From: Heterostelium album PN500
Lineage: Eukaryota; Evosea; Eumycetozoa; Acytosteliales; Acytosteliaceae
Direction of reading: 5' to 3'
NCBI RefSeq assembly: GCF_000004825.1
Contig: NW_008805074.1
Span: forward strand, 930,001-994,000
Length of the DNA stretch: 64,000 bases
Both the position numbers and the translations under genes were made by a program. Below the pieces are notes generated by a model, which worked only from the letters and a program-made list of their open reading frames with translations, did not search any database and was not told the DNA's origin. Below are positions 1 to 10,284 of this stretch, one piece after another; the stretch's first letter is position 1; every line of letters begins with the position of its first letter.

Positions 1-877
1 GTTTGATACGCATTTCGACTATTCCACTTTCGTCAACACCGACAGACTGGTCTTCTAATCGGAGCATTGAAGGATTGGTAGGACGTGCCACTACCACCAA
101 ATAATTTGGGTGTACATCACCAGTGATATGGAGTTTAAAAGTAGCTACTGACCGATTAATAATGGAGGTCGGTGCTTGCACAATACTCAACGTCATTGGT
201 AGACCAGAGCCTGGAAAAACCTTCCTCAAAGCGGCGCTGATGGCTTTGCTCTTCTTTGATTTACTCTTGGCTTGGTCCTTGGCACCTTGGACACGTTGCA
301 TTGGCACAGGTTTTCTATTAACTCTACGATCTACTTTCTTTGTTGGTGGGACTCTTGGTGTGGTAGTGGTGTTGCCCGGTGTGTTGATGGTGTTGGCTGG
401 TGCTTCTAGTGGTGGTTCTGGTTGTTGTCCTGGAGTTGAGTTAAACTGAGGATCGGCATTAAAATCGGAGCCAACATTGAATCCAGAAAGAACATCGACA
501 GCACCAAAGATAGGTTCTTGTAGATTCGACAAGATGGTGGGATCTGGTGCCACTGGAAGAGTCAGTCTTTGTTGGTAGCGCGACTGTATGAATTGCGAAG
601 GTGGAGAAGTAGGAAAAGAGGGAGAAAGAGAGGACTTGTCGAGAGGACCAATGTCCTGTCTTATCTCAACGTTACGCAGCAATTCAAGTTGAGTGCTTGT
701 CTCGTTAACCAATCTAGGTACAGAACGGTTCTCAACTATACCTTCAGCAGAGTTGTTGGGCACTTTGTAACCAATTTGAGTGATTTGTTGGTTGACATGA
801 TTCTGTTGATGTTCACACAGGTATCCCAGGGGTGATGTACGAATGTGGTTATCGTAGTACTTGGTGTTGTGTAACAT
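1..877 (-). CDS. Unrecognised protein, 5' part (gene runs off the left edge)
   Basis: One open frame runs on the minus strand from an ATG at 877 to the window edge without a stop, about 292 residues. The first 140 residues are polar with no clear domain. They are followed by a Pro/Thr-rich stretch (PGNTTTTPRVPPTKK) and a Lys/Arg-rich block (AKSKSKKSKAISAALRK) that could be a nuclear localisation signal. The last 65 residues look like the start of a folded beta-rich domain (LPMTLSIVQAPTSIINRSV, then YLVVVARPT). A basic linker before a beta-rich domain suggests a nuclear or DNA-binding protein, but I do not recognise the family. The frame is also open upstream of the ATG, and a TTTAG just before it could be an intron acceptor, so the true start may lie further upstream. 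Confidence 0.7.
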   Translation of the reverse strand, partial: MLHNTKYYDNHIRTSPLGYLCEHQQNHVNQQITQIGYKVPNNSAEGIVENRSVPRLVNETSTQLELLRNVEIRQDIGPLDKSSLSPSFPTSPPSQFIQSRYQQRLTLPVAPDPTILSNLQEPIFGAVDVLSGFNVGSDFNADPQFNSTPGQQPEPPLEAPANTINTPGNTTTTPRVPPTKKVDRRVNRKPVPMQRVQGAKDQAKSKSKKSKAISAALRKVFPGSGLPMTLSIVQAPTSIINRSVATFKLHITGDVHPNYLVVVARPTNPSMLRLEDQSVGVDESGIVEMRIK

Positions 878-1337
878 GATGACTTGATTTCCTAAATCTA
901 TATAAATATATCTCTTGTATAAACAAGTTTTACTGAAATGATCAATATATTAATTTTTTTGATTTTAATTGTTTTTGTTCCAAAATTATTAATTAATTTG
1001 TGATGTTTAATTTGCGATAAAACTAATTTTTGGATTTTGGTGGGTTTCAAATCACTGCTGCAAAAATTTTGTACACTGGTTTAAGTGTTACCAAACACCG
1101 TTTTGAGAAATGCGAAAAATAAAAGAATGTGTTAAAAAGTAACAAATTTTGATGTTGATCAATGGTGATGATATGTTGGTGATTTTACATAAATTTGATA
1201 TAATTAAAATTAAATGAAAAAAATGATTATTTATAATTCATATTTATTTATTTTTATATAATTTTTTTTTTTGGATGGACTATTTGTTTTCAAATGGGTT
1301 TTGATTATTATTTTTTTATATAACTTTCTTTTTTGTT
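878..1337. other. Spacer between two minus-strand genes
   Basis: AT-rich spacer holding the likely promoter of the left-edge gene and the 3' end of the OST48 gene. It has several T tracts and no convincing reading frame. I see no RNA gene or repeat in it. Confidence 0.5.
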
Positions 1338-3030
1338 TTAAAGAACTCTCTTTGGATCTTGATGTAATAAGAATACAATACTGAAAATAAAGACACCTAC
1401 GAGCATTGAGAATGAGGCAGCATAATATGGGTATGCAGATGGGATGAAACGTTCATAAGAGTCGTGACGGAATGGACGGATTGGATGACGGATGATGCTC
1501 TCCAACTTGGAATAACCTGGTCTTCTGACGGTTGATTCAAAAGTGTAGACACCATAGACGTCTGGGAGCTTCAAATCGGCAGAGTAAACTCCATTTTTGT
1601 CTCCCTTGATGAAAGTTCTAATGTATGGATCCAACATGATGATTTCCAATTCCAATTGGTCTACGTATGGAACCCATTTACCACCAGTGAACTCTTCGAC
1701 CTTAATTGAGTATGTCTTTGTTTTTAGATTATGTAAAAATTAGTATTTGTTTTTGTTTGTTTCTTTTTTTACAGGTAAATACATACAATATCATCCTTTA
1801 CGGTGAATAAAGTTGGGTTGGTGTCGTTACCCTTTGAAATTTGAAGGTTGGAAGTACGGAGAATACCACGCTCTTGGAAAGTCCATGATACCAAGTTTTC
1901 GACAAACTTTTGGTTTCCAGATGGTTGGTTACCGTTGACCTTGGCGTTGAAGAAGTTGTCACTGAAGAGTTCGAGTGAACCAGAGAAGGTTACACGTGCG
2001 CTGTTACGTGCTTGCAACGAAGAGACCAAACCAACACGCTTACCAAGAAGCTTGGTGGAGGCACCGGTGGTGGCCTTACCAGAGTAGGCGGTGGAGGCAC
2101 CAGTGAGCACGGCATAGTTCAACTCGTTCTGACGAATGGCGTGACCGATACCCTTGAAGAGTACTGGTGTCTTGTCGGCACCTTGCAAGATGATTGGTGA
2201 GTCCTTGATGAATTGATCGGCAACAATCAAATTGTGTTGGTTGTCAATCGATTTGTCAAAGTTGGTGTGATCGAATACGTTGGTCTTGTCATCTTCAATG
2301 TCCATTCCAACTTCACTGGCAACATCACGAATTGTATCGGAGACAACCGATGATCCTGCAATCAAAACATTATTTCCAGCATCAACAAAACTGATAATCT
2401 GATTTGCTGATAAATATAAATCTATAATGTTATGTTATATAAATAAAATGTATTAATGATGAGCGTGATTCTCTCTCTTTTTTTAAAACAATATTAATAT
2501 TACCATCACTAGTTGGAGCAAACAAAATTAAATGGTCATAGTTGAAATCACCATATTTCTCCAAAGCTACCTTTTCTTCTGGTCTAACGAATTGTAATTT
2601 ATATCCTCTATCTAATTTTATGGAAATAAAATCTATTAATAAAAACTACTAACTAATTGATTGTTAAAGCTTCAAACTAAATTCTATTCATTCTGTCAAT
2701 CTATCAATCTTTGTGTATTTCTCCATTCAATATGTGTGTAATTGAGTTGGTGATATCTATATATTTATGTATTTGGACTATACTTTGAAATATTAAGATT
2801 GTTCAATTGGACAATTCGATTGATTGAATGACCACGCGAATCAGTTTGTTTGAGATTTATTTTAATTTCTAATTACCTGATAAAGATTTGAAAAAGATAG
2901 AGTGTGATTGTTGAATTGAGAGATCATCTAATACAACCAAAGTTCTCTTTCCACCAATATCGGCATTGGTTGATGCAGCAATCAAGGTTACCAAAACAAT
3001 GACTGATAAAAATAGAGTGTTATATCTCAT
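1338..3030 (-). CDS. ddost: Oligosaccharyltransferase 48 kDa subunit (OST48/WBP1)
   Basis: Four exons: 3030-2877, 2611-2504, 2406-1787 and 1715-1338, giving 419 residues, close to yeast Wbp1 (430). The product is a non-catalytic subunit of the ER oligosaccharyltransferase that moves the lipid-linked glycan onto Asn-X-Ser/Thr. Residues 1-23 form a signal peptide ending near [10 protein letters not shown]. The lumenal start ([15 protein letters not shown], then [11 protein letters not shown]) is characteristic of the family. The C-terminus carries one membrane helix ([15 protein letters not shown]) and a short basic cytosolic tail ending PKRVL. All splice junctions keep frame and use GT-AG. The exon 3/4 acceptor is AAAG rather than TTAG, the least certain junction. 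A second subunit of the same complex, OST4, is encoded at 43.6 kb. Confidence 0.95.
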
Positions 3031-3682
3031 TTTCTGTATATTTCTCTATCTATTTAAAAGTTTAATGCAAAAAAAAAAAAAAAAAAAATTATTGATGATA
3101 GATGATGATTAATTTTAATTGAGGATTCTAGTCATGTCACTTCACCACCATCAAAAAAGCACTATTTTTTTTTTTTTTTGCTGTGAGTTTTTTTTTTGAG
3201 AGCCTTTTTAATTTTTTTTTTGAATGATGAACTTCCTTTGACCAAAAAGTCAATTCAAACTTTTTTTATTTTAAAATATTTTTATTTTTTTATTTATTTA
3301 ATTACAAAAATTAAAAAAGATCTATTCTTTTTAGATTAAAACAGAGAAATGATTATTTGTAACTTTCAAAGTTGTTATTCATATATCTTATCTATTCACC
3401 AACTATAGTCAAAAGACATTTAATTTTTTTCTATGAAGAATAACAAATTTGGTGAAAAACAGATGAATGGAATTTTGAGAAATTGATGAGATAATAATAC
3501 TTGTGTGTGATTGTTTATTAATAACAACAACAACAACAACAACAAAATGATAAACATTTATTCATAGATTGATAAAGAGAGAATTAACAGACAACAATAG
3601 TCTAATAATAAACTAAAATTAAACAAATATTTAATAACTTATTTATTTACATATATATATATATTTTATAAAACAATAAAAA
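3031..3682. other. Divergent promoter region with a CAA microsatellite
   Basis: Spacer between OST48 (minus) and the ERI1-like gene (plus), so it must hold both promoters. It contains long poly-T and poly-A tracts around 3070-3250, as is usual upstream of dictyostelid genes, and an (AAC)n run at 3522-3544. No reading frame or RNA gene is apparent. Confidence 0.5.
3522..3544 (+). repeat. (AAC)n microsatellite
   Basis: About seven perfect AAC units, 140 bases upstream of the ERI1-like start codon and outside coding sequence. Confidence 0.9.
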
Positions 3683-4351
3683 ATGCCGTCACCTTTTAAA
3701 TACATTGTAGTTTTAGATTTTGAAGCTACTTGTGAAAATGGAACAAAGATTGCAAAACAAGAGATCATTGAGTTTCCATCAGTAATAGTTGAGGTAGAGA
3801 CATGTAAGATAGTAGACACCTTTAGAGAGTATGTGAAGCCGGTGCACAACCCACGACTCTCTGCATTTTGTACAGAACTTACCGGTATTCAACAAGCTTG
3901 GGTAGACGAAGCACAAACATTCAGTGTTGTCATGGAGAATCATCGTCAGTGGCTGATAAAGAATCAACTGTTGCTGCCGAGTGGTGAGCGATCACCCGTA
4001 AATACTTTCACATTCCTGACCTGTGGTGATTGGGATCTCAATCAAATGCTGCCAGTTCAATATAAATTCTTGGCTGGCAGCGATGGAAAGTGGCCATCCT
4101 ACTTTTGCGAGTGGATCAACATTAAGAAATCGTTCGAACAACACTACAAAGTGCCAGCACGTGGTATGACATCGTTGTTGTCCTACCTGAGGATTGATCT
4201 GGTTGGTCGTCATCACAGTGGTCTGGACGACACCAACAACATCGCTTCCATCCTGATAAGAATGCTCCGAGATGGCGCCAACATCACCAACACTGGATCC
4301 AGATTTCCAAGAGAACCGAAACCGGTTTATAATAAAGGTCCAAGATCATAA
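3683..4351 (+). CDS. ERI1-type DEDDh 3'-5' exoribonuclease
   Basis: Intronless, 222 residues. It is a short exonuclease of the ERI1/ERI3 (Snipper) group, which trims structured 3' ends of RNAs such as histone mRNA, 5.8S rRNA and siRNA in other eukaryotes. The DEDDh residues are visible: D12 and E14 in VVLDFEATCE, Asp in TCGDWDLNQM (116/118), and H178 with D183 in HHSGLDDTNN. The SAP domain of animal ERI1 is absent, as in ERI3, so this is the bare nuclease domain. The ATG at 3683 follows an A-rich leader and the conserved core starts a few residues later. The gene converges on the N-myristoyltransferase gene with only 76 bases between stop codons. Whether it acts on rRNA or on small RNAs cannot be told from sequence. 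Confidence 0.9.
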   Translation: MPSPFKYIVVLDFEATCENGTKIAKQEIIEFPSVIVEVETCKIVDTFREYVKPVHNPRLSAFCTELTGIQQAWVDEAQTFSVVMENHRQWLIKNQLLLPSGERSPVNTFTFLTCGDWDLNQMLPVQYKFLAGSDGKWPSYFCEWINIKKSFEQHYKVPARGMTSLLSYLRIDLVGRHHSGLDDTNNIASILIRMLRDGANITNTGSRFPREPKPVYNKGPRS

Positions 4352-4427
4352 ACAAATAAAAATAAAAAAAAACTTTAACTTTTATTTATTAATATGTGTT
4401 TAACTTTTATATTTATTAAATTTATTT

Positions 4428-5428
4428 TTAAAGCAATACAAGTCCCATGGCAGACGGATCTTTTGTTTGAGTGGCATAGTTGTAAAGATAGTATTGAAGA
4501 TTTCCATCACCTGGTTGGAATTTGTGTTCTTTGATGAATTTAGAGTTTTCAAAGATGTCGAGACAGTTGAAGACGTCAAAGTCACCTTTCTTGGCGAGGT
4601 GGAGAGCGTCTGCCATCAGGTCGACCAGTGGAACGCTAGTTGCAATGTTGTAGAATGAAAATGCAGCCTTGAGTGTCTTGTGCTTTGGATTTCCAATGAC
4701 CGACGATGGCAATGTGTAGAAACTGCACATGTCAGTGACTTCTCCTGTTTTTGGATCGACGACAACGTAGCAGTCCATGACGTTCTTTTGTGGCGCCAGC
4801 CAGTGCCATACCTCCTCTTCGGACATCGATGGTGCCAGAGAGTACTGTGAGAGGTATTTGGCGAGCAAACGGGTTGCGCTTGGCACGTCGGCTTTGGTGA
4901 GTGGTCGGATACCTGGACACTTGGTGTTCTCCTCGACACGATTCAACTTGATGAGCAACGACATGGAGACACGTGGTGGAAGCGACGAGAACTTGCACTC
5001 GACCAACTTCTTTGGGTTGAGCGAACGATGGTAGTAACGACACGATGCCACTGGCTTTGGCAAGACGATACCGGCGGTGTAGGCAGCCTGCCAGATATTC
5101 TGTAGGTTGACACGACGTGTGATCTCCTTGATGAGTACCGGTGCCAAACGCTTCTCACGCAACTTCTTGTGCACGCAGAGGAAGTTGATTTCTACCATCT
5201 TTACGCTGTCGGTCTTGTCGACATTGATGGTGGCTGGAATGGCAGAGATGAAAGCTACCAACTTCTTTGATTCCTTTACACGTACACCAATGTGCCAATC
5301 CTTGAGATAGTGTGGTGGTTGCAATGCCCACTTCAAAAATGGAATAGAATAGTCGAATCTAAACATATTATCGTCATCTTCAACATAGTTTTCATTTAAC
5401 AATGTATATACATCATTCAACTAAAGAT

Positions 5429-5464
<36 letters not shown>

Positions 5465-5804
5465 ATAATAATCAATAAGTTAGATGATAAATGATTGAAT
5501 ATTAAATTAATATACATACTTGAACTTGATCATTGACATCCAAGACAACCCATTCAAAGAGAGCAGGAAGAGTAAGTGGTTCCTTTCTTACATCATCCAA
5601 TGTTTTCACTTCGATTGGACCAGATTTTTCGACTTGAGCATCGATCTTTGGTACTGGTTGAGTATCCCAGAAGGCATGGGCAGCATTCTTATCTACATTC
5701 ATAGAACTCAATAGATTCAATATATTCTTGTCAACAACTGGTTGTTTCTTTATAATTTCTTTGACATTATTATTATTATTGTTATTATTTTGATCGTCAG
5801 ACAT
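4428..5804 (-). CDS. nmt: Glycylpeptide N-tetradecanoyltransferase (N-myristoyltransferase)
   Basis: Two exons, 5804-5520 and 5420-4428, giving 425 residues. The enzyme transfers myristate from myristoyl-CoA to the N-terminal glycine of proteins. After an Asn run and a lysine-containing leader, the family core begins at [12 protein letters not shown] and continues with [15 protein letters not shown]. The intron falls between VQ and [17 protein letters not shown]. Diagnostic motifs include [37 protein letters not shown] (the acetyl-CoA-type fold), and [11 protein letters not shown]. The chain ends in GLVLL; the terminal carboxylate is the catalytic base in yeast Nmt1, so an intact C-terminus matters. 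The length matches the family. The 99-nt intron holds a (GA)n microsatellite. Confidence 0.96.
5433..5460. repeat. (GA)n microsatellite in the N-myristoyltransferase intron
   Basis: About 14 GA units lie just downstream, in genome coordinates, of the exon 2 acceptor. On the sense strand this is a (TC)n run, so it may serve as the pyrimidine tract for that acceptor. Confidence 0.9.
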
Positions 5805-6504
5805 ATTTGACTTGTTTGTTTTTGTTTATGTATCTATAAACAAATTTAACACACAAATCTAATTTATAACTTGTTTTTTAAAAGTACCAGCAATCAATAA
5901 ACACATAAACAAAAGTGAAATTCATAAAAAAAAACAAAAATTTTTTTTTTTTTTTTTTTAGAAACTGCACAAAATCATTGTGCCACCAATGCAGTTTATT
6001 AATATATTATAATCACAACTATTTGGTTAAAAAAAAAAGAGAGAGGGAAAGAAAAATTATAAATGCACTATCTACTTTTAAGGTTTTTTTTTTTGTTTTT
6101 CTATTTTAATTTTTCTTAAATGTAGAAAATTGTTAAACCATCAAAAAAAATAAAATAGAATCAAAGTTTGTTCGTTCTCTCATCGATTTATTATTATATC
6201 GAACCAACCCAATTAATAAACCACATCATAAATAGGTAATGTCGACATTGATTCTGCTTCTTAATTTTGGGTCTGGAAAAACAAAAAACACCGGAACATG
6301 AAAAAAAAAAAAACATTAAATATTAGATCGTTTGACAAAAGACAAATGAATTGATCGTTTTTAATTTCATTTTTTCTTTAAATTAATTGTACATTATAAT
6401 TATTATATTATCTTATTTTGTATTATATTATTCTTTTTTTAATTTTATTATTATTTTTTTATTTTTATTTTAGCATATATATATATAAACAGATATATAG
6501 AGAG
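5805..6504. other. Divergent spacer with a small palindrome
   Basis: Promoter region between N-myristoyltransferase (minus) and riboflavin kinase (plus). At 5962-5997 an AAACTGCA...TGCAGTTT inverted repeat encloses a second one (GCACAA...TTGTGC). The rest is poly-A, poly-T and AT-rich sequence. An upstream in-frame ATG at 6418 would add only a translated AT tract to riboflavin kinase. Confidence 0.4.
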
Positions 6505-7095
6505 ATGGAAGAAATACAAAGAGGAGTTTCAAAAGAAGATTTATCAATGTTGCCATTGTTCTTACGTGGTAAGGTAATAAAGGGATTCGGTAGAGGTAGT
6601 AAAGATCTAGGCTGTCCTACTGCCAATCTACCTACAGAGTCATATGAGGCAACTATTAAAGATATTCCGATCGGTGTATTCTTTGGCTGGGCCAACGTAA
6701 AAGGCATCGATTCAGAGTCGGTCATTCACAAGATGGTAATGTCCGTCGGTTGGAATCCATTCTACAAGAACGAAAAGAAGACACTCGAAATACATATATT
6801 GAACCGATACGATCGTGATTTCTACGGTGAGCAAGTCAATGCTATTGCCACTGGTTTCATTAGACCGATGTGCGATTTCAAGAGCTTAGAAGGTTTAATC
6901 AAAGCGATCAACGATGATATTTCCTATGCAAGTGAGCAACTGGATACAGCCGAACAACAATTATTTAAATCACATCAATTCTTTAGTCATTGCTGCAATG
7001 AATCTTCAACTCCACCCTCACAAGAAGCAATCGATAGTACAGAAAATGAAAATAACTCGAATCATCGAGATGTATTATCATTTAAATTAAATTAA
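6505..7095 (+). CDS. rfk: Riboflavin kinase (flavokinase)
   Basis: Intronless, 196 residues from the ATG at 6505. It phosphorylates riboflavin to FMN using ATP. The signature is clear: LRGKVIKGFGRGSKDLG followed by CPTANLP, then IPIGVFFGWANV, MVMSVGWNPFY and TLEIHIL, the six-stranded flavokinase barrel. CDFKSLEGLIKAINDDI is the usual C-terminal helix. The 40 C-terminal residues are a polar tail (STPPSQEAIDSTENENN) not seen in short family members. I chose this start because the longer frame from 6418 only adds Phe/Ile/Tyr residues from an AT-rich leader. There is no fused FMN adenylyltransferase, so it is the eukaryotic monofunctional type. Confidence 0.95.
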   Translation: MEEIQRGVSKEDLSMLPLFLRGKVIKGFGRGSKDLGCPTANLPTESYEATIKDIPIGVFFGWANVKGIDSESVIHKMVMSVGWNPFYKNEKKTLEIHILNRYDRDFYGEQVNAIATGFIRPMCDFKSLEGLIKAINDDISYASEQLDTAEQQLFKSHQFFSHCCNESSTPPSQEAIDSTENENNSNHRDVLSFKLN

Positions 7096-7431
7096 AAAAA
7101 AATCAATTAATCATAAATATATATATATAAAATACACACCTATAATTAAATTAATAGGAATAATAATAATAATAATAATTAAATAAATTATTATTATTGT
7201 TTGAATTAAAAAACAAAAAAAAAAAAACAAATAATTCACACTACAACTTGTCATTCACACATTATGATCAAAAAAAAAAATCAAATACAAATTGAAATAT
7301 ATTCGTATCAATATTTGTTGATATTTTAATTATAGATATGTTTTTTAAATTATTTTGTTGTTTTTGCATATTTTTGTAGTGTTTTATAGATATATCTATA
7401 AAAAGTTAATGACTACTAGTATTATAATAGT
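7096..7431. other. AT-rich spacer
   Basis: Spacer between riboflavin kinase and the Cys-rich secreted protein. It has A and T tracts and AAT repeats. Nothing else is recognisable. Confidence 0.5.
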
Positions 7432-8885
7432 ATGACTAAACTATTTATTGTTCGAGTTGCGCCACTAATTTTAATAGTGATAGTAGTATGCCTATTTGAA
7501 TATAAATATGTTCATTGTGTCGATTTTAATATAAGTAATACCGGGAACGCCACAGATATGGAGATAGTTGATTTACTGTATTGTAGTAATAGGCGTTGTG
7601 TTGACTTTGGTGAAAGATGCGATGATCAATTTCCATTTTCGTATGTGTTTGTAACTTTTTAAATTAAACAAAAAACAAACTAACCAAATTAATTAATAAA
7701 TATATTATATCCATTTATATAAGTGGTCCAATGTGTTATCAACCTTATCGATGTGTAAATAAAACATGTGCAAATCCATTGACATTGGGAGATCCTTGCA
7801 ATATTAATTCGGATTGTGATCAAGCCAAAGGTCAGTTTTGTGTTTACTATTTTGGCGATGGATTGAAAATCTGTAGGATTGCCAACTATGCACAGTTTGG
7901 AGAATCTTGCTCGGTGGATTATGAGTGTATGATGGGTCTCGATTGCTTTCCAGGTCCTAATGGCACCAAGGTTTGTTCTACACCTGTAACTGGATGCATA
8001 AATGATGGTCAATGCGATCAAAGTTCTGTTTGTAATTTTACTCGTGTTGATGACGAGGGACCGGTTGGTGAGTGTGTAAAACTAAATCTCACCTCTGACC
8101 AATGTACACTCTTTTCAACAATTGGAGATTGCGCAAATGCATATTGTACACCGATTGCAAACGGTTCGAATATTGGAATATGTACAACCAACCCCAAATT
8201 AGGTGATCTATGTATAACCAGTAGAATCACTTGTAATACACTTGCGAATCATTATGTAAATTATTATCTTTTGAATTTCAAATTCAATTTAATATTAATT
8301 CTCTATTATAGTGTCAGAACTTTCCAGGATCAGTTTATGGTACATGTCAAATCTTACCAAAACCTTCTTTTAGAGTTTGTTACAATGTAGGTGATTGTGA
8401 ACCCTATGAATTTTGTAGATGCGACACAAAAGCTTCGATTGGTTATTGTACAACCAGGGGACAGGTTGTTGGGTCAAACTGTCAGGATTCATTAAATGTA
8501 AATATTTTTGAATATAACAGCTATCAAAGTTTGTAACATTTTTCTAATATTTTTTATGTTTTTTTTAATTTTTTTAAGTTATTTAATTTTTTGTTTAACA
8601 AAAACTAATTGTACATCACTTTTTAATTTACATCCATTATCGTGTGCATATAAGCATTGTCCAAGGGAAGCTAATTGTTTCAAACTATTTTGTACAGAGC
8701 CATTATTATCCACTCAGATGTGTATCAAAAAAAATTCTTGTGATTTAACTGCAGAGTTAGAAACAATTGCATTATCCAATATTGTAGCGAATCTGACTTT
8801 ACCTAACTGTACACCATCTGCTAAACATTCTAATAGTTTTTCATATTTATTAATATTTCTTTTATTTTTTATTGTCTTTAAATAA
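7432..8885 (+). CDS. Secreted or GPI-anchored Cys-rich repeat protein
   Basis: Best model has four exons: 7432-7640, 7724-8255, 8312-8532 and 8579-8885, about 422 residues. An N-terminal hydrophobic segment (RVAPLILIVIVVCLFEYKY) acts as signal peptide or anchor. The body is a run of Cys-rich units such as GDPCNINSDCDQAKGQFC, GESCSVDYECMMGLDCF and DGQCDQSSVCNF, with several Asn-X-Ser/Thr sites. The C-terminus is a bare hydrophobic tail (SYLLIFLLFFIVFK), typical of a GPI signal. The unit spacing resembles the disulphide-rich extracellular proteins that are expanded in dictyostelids. I cannot assign a ligand or function. The third intron is weak: it would be only 46 nt, and the residues after it are unusually hydrophobic, so the start of exon 4 is uncertain. 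Confidence 0.7.
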
Positions 8886-8954
8886 ATACTGAAGAGTTAA
8901 TACATATATATATAGATATTTTATTAAAATTAACATTTTTTTTTATTCTTTATT

Positions 8955-10284
8955 TTAACTTGTTGGTTTTGATGCGTATACTTCAGGGAATATATTCCTA
9001 TAAATAATAAAATAAAGTAATTAGTATATTAATGATTAAATAAATTAATTGTTTTAGTTTACTTACTCTAATTCTTTATAGACATAGTTTGGAGGAAAAT
9101 CCAATGGATTACCTTTCAAAACAAAATTCTTTGGTACCCATTTGATTCCATTATCTTTTCTATATTGTTCGTCTTTTCTTTGATTCTCTTCGATTCTTTG
9201 TTTCTCTTTTGATGTTACTTGGTCATTGTTGGAGAGAATACCTTCTTCCACTATTTTCCAGATGTGAGATGAATCTGTCTCTGGACGTTGATCAAATGGG
9301 ATAGACTTGTGAGGATATAGCTTTACATTGTGTACATTCAATAGTACAATATCGGAACCGTGGCTAATAGGCGATATAATGACTTGATTATCCCAGTTAC
9401 CCTTAATCTTGTAGAGGTGCTTATTTTCAAAATCGATTGTACCTTTAACTCCATTGTGGTGCTTTGATGATCCCACTATACTCTTGCTGAGAAACTCAAT
9501 GTTGGCAGTATAACTTGTACCCATTTTTCTTATAACCGTCTTTCCATTGACATAGCTACCAAGTTTTCCCAACAGGATTCCTCTCACTCCAATTGTTGGC
9601 ATGGTCATCTCGTAGGTATCATTGGTTCTGAGGAAGTGGTATACAATGGTTCCCTTTAGGGATGACTCTGCAAAGTTACCATAGAATTTGACATAGTTGG
9701 TTGACAAGTTGGCATTCACAATGATACCCTCCTTCTTGTTGTAGAAGCAGAAAGCAGAGTGAGGAGGGTGGTGAGAGATTTGTTCGGAAATAAAGTGGCT
9801 GTCCCCATTTGAATCACCACTATCCCAAAAACAGTCATAGGTTTCACCAATGATTGGATTGAATGGTTTCTTAATTCCCTTTGGTCTTGTATTCCAAGCA
9901 GACAATGAGAATTTAATGAACTGTATGAATCTCTCTTGTTCATTTTCAATTGTTTGTATTCTAAAAAATATTAAAAATAAAATTAGAATATTAATAAAAT
10001 ATTTTCAGGAGTTAATATCATTTCTATACATACTTGAATAACTCTTCTAAACAATTGAAATTATCTGTCAATGACTCTAATAGAGATCTTGGTTGTAATA
10101 GAAAACATGGTAGTGCTATGTGTTTAATCTCTGATCCAACTTTAATTTGCTTAATGAGATGCATTAAAATATCTTTCTTTGATTCGGTCAATGTTTCTTC
10201 ATCTTCAGTCGAAGTTACTTTTTCAGGAACTGTCTGAATATTTGATTCAGAACTTGATCCGAACCTCTTAAATAATTTTGACAT
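8955..10284 (-). CDS. Oxysterol-binding protein-related protein (ORD only)
   Basis: Three exons, 10284-10034, 9960-9067 and 8997-8955, giving 395 residues. The ORP fingerprint EQISHHPP is present, after NPIIGETYDCFW. This family moves sterols or PI4P between membranes at contact sites. The short form with only the ligand-binding domain, lacking PH and FFAT regions, is the usual dictyostelid type. The last exon is only 43 nt and encodes NIFPEVYASKPTS; without it the frame would stop by chance at the donor (GAGTAAGT), so a simple frame reading misses the true C-terminus. The start ATG at 10284 gives MSKLFKRFGSSSES, a basic leader. Confidence 0.93.

Noticed and set aside
1-449. Plus-strand 108-codon frame near the left edge
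   Set aside because: The minus strand has a continuous 290-codon frame with normal codon use over the same bases.
6418-6504. N-terminal membrane segment on riboflavin kinase from an upstream in-frame ATG
   Set aside because: The added residues are Phe, Ile, Tyr and Leu from an AT-rich leader, and the family start lies at the ATG at 6505.
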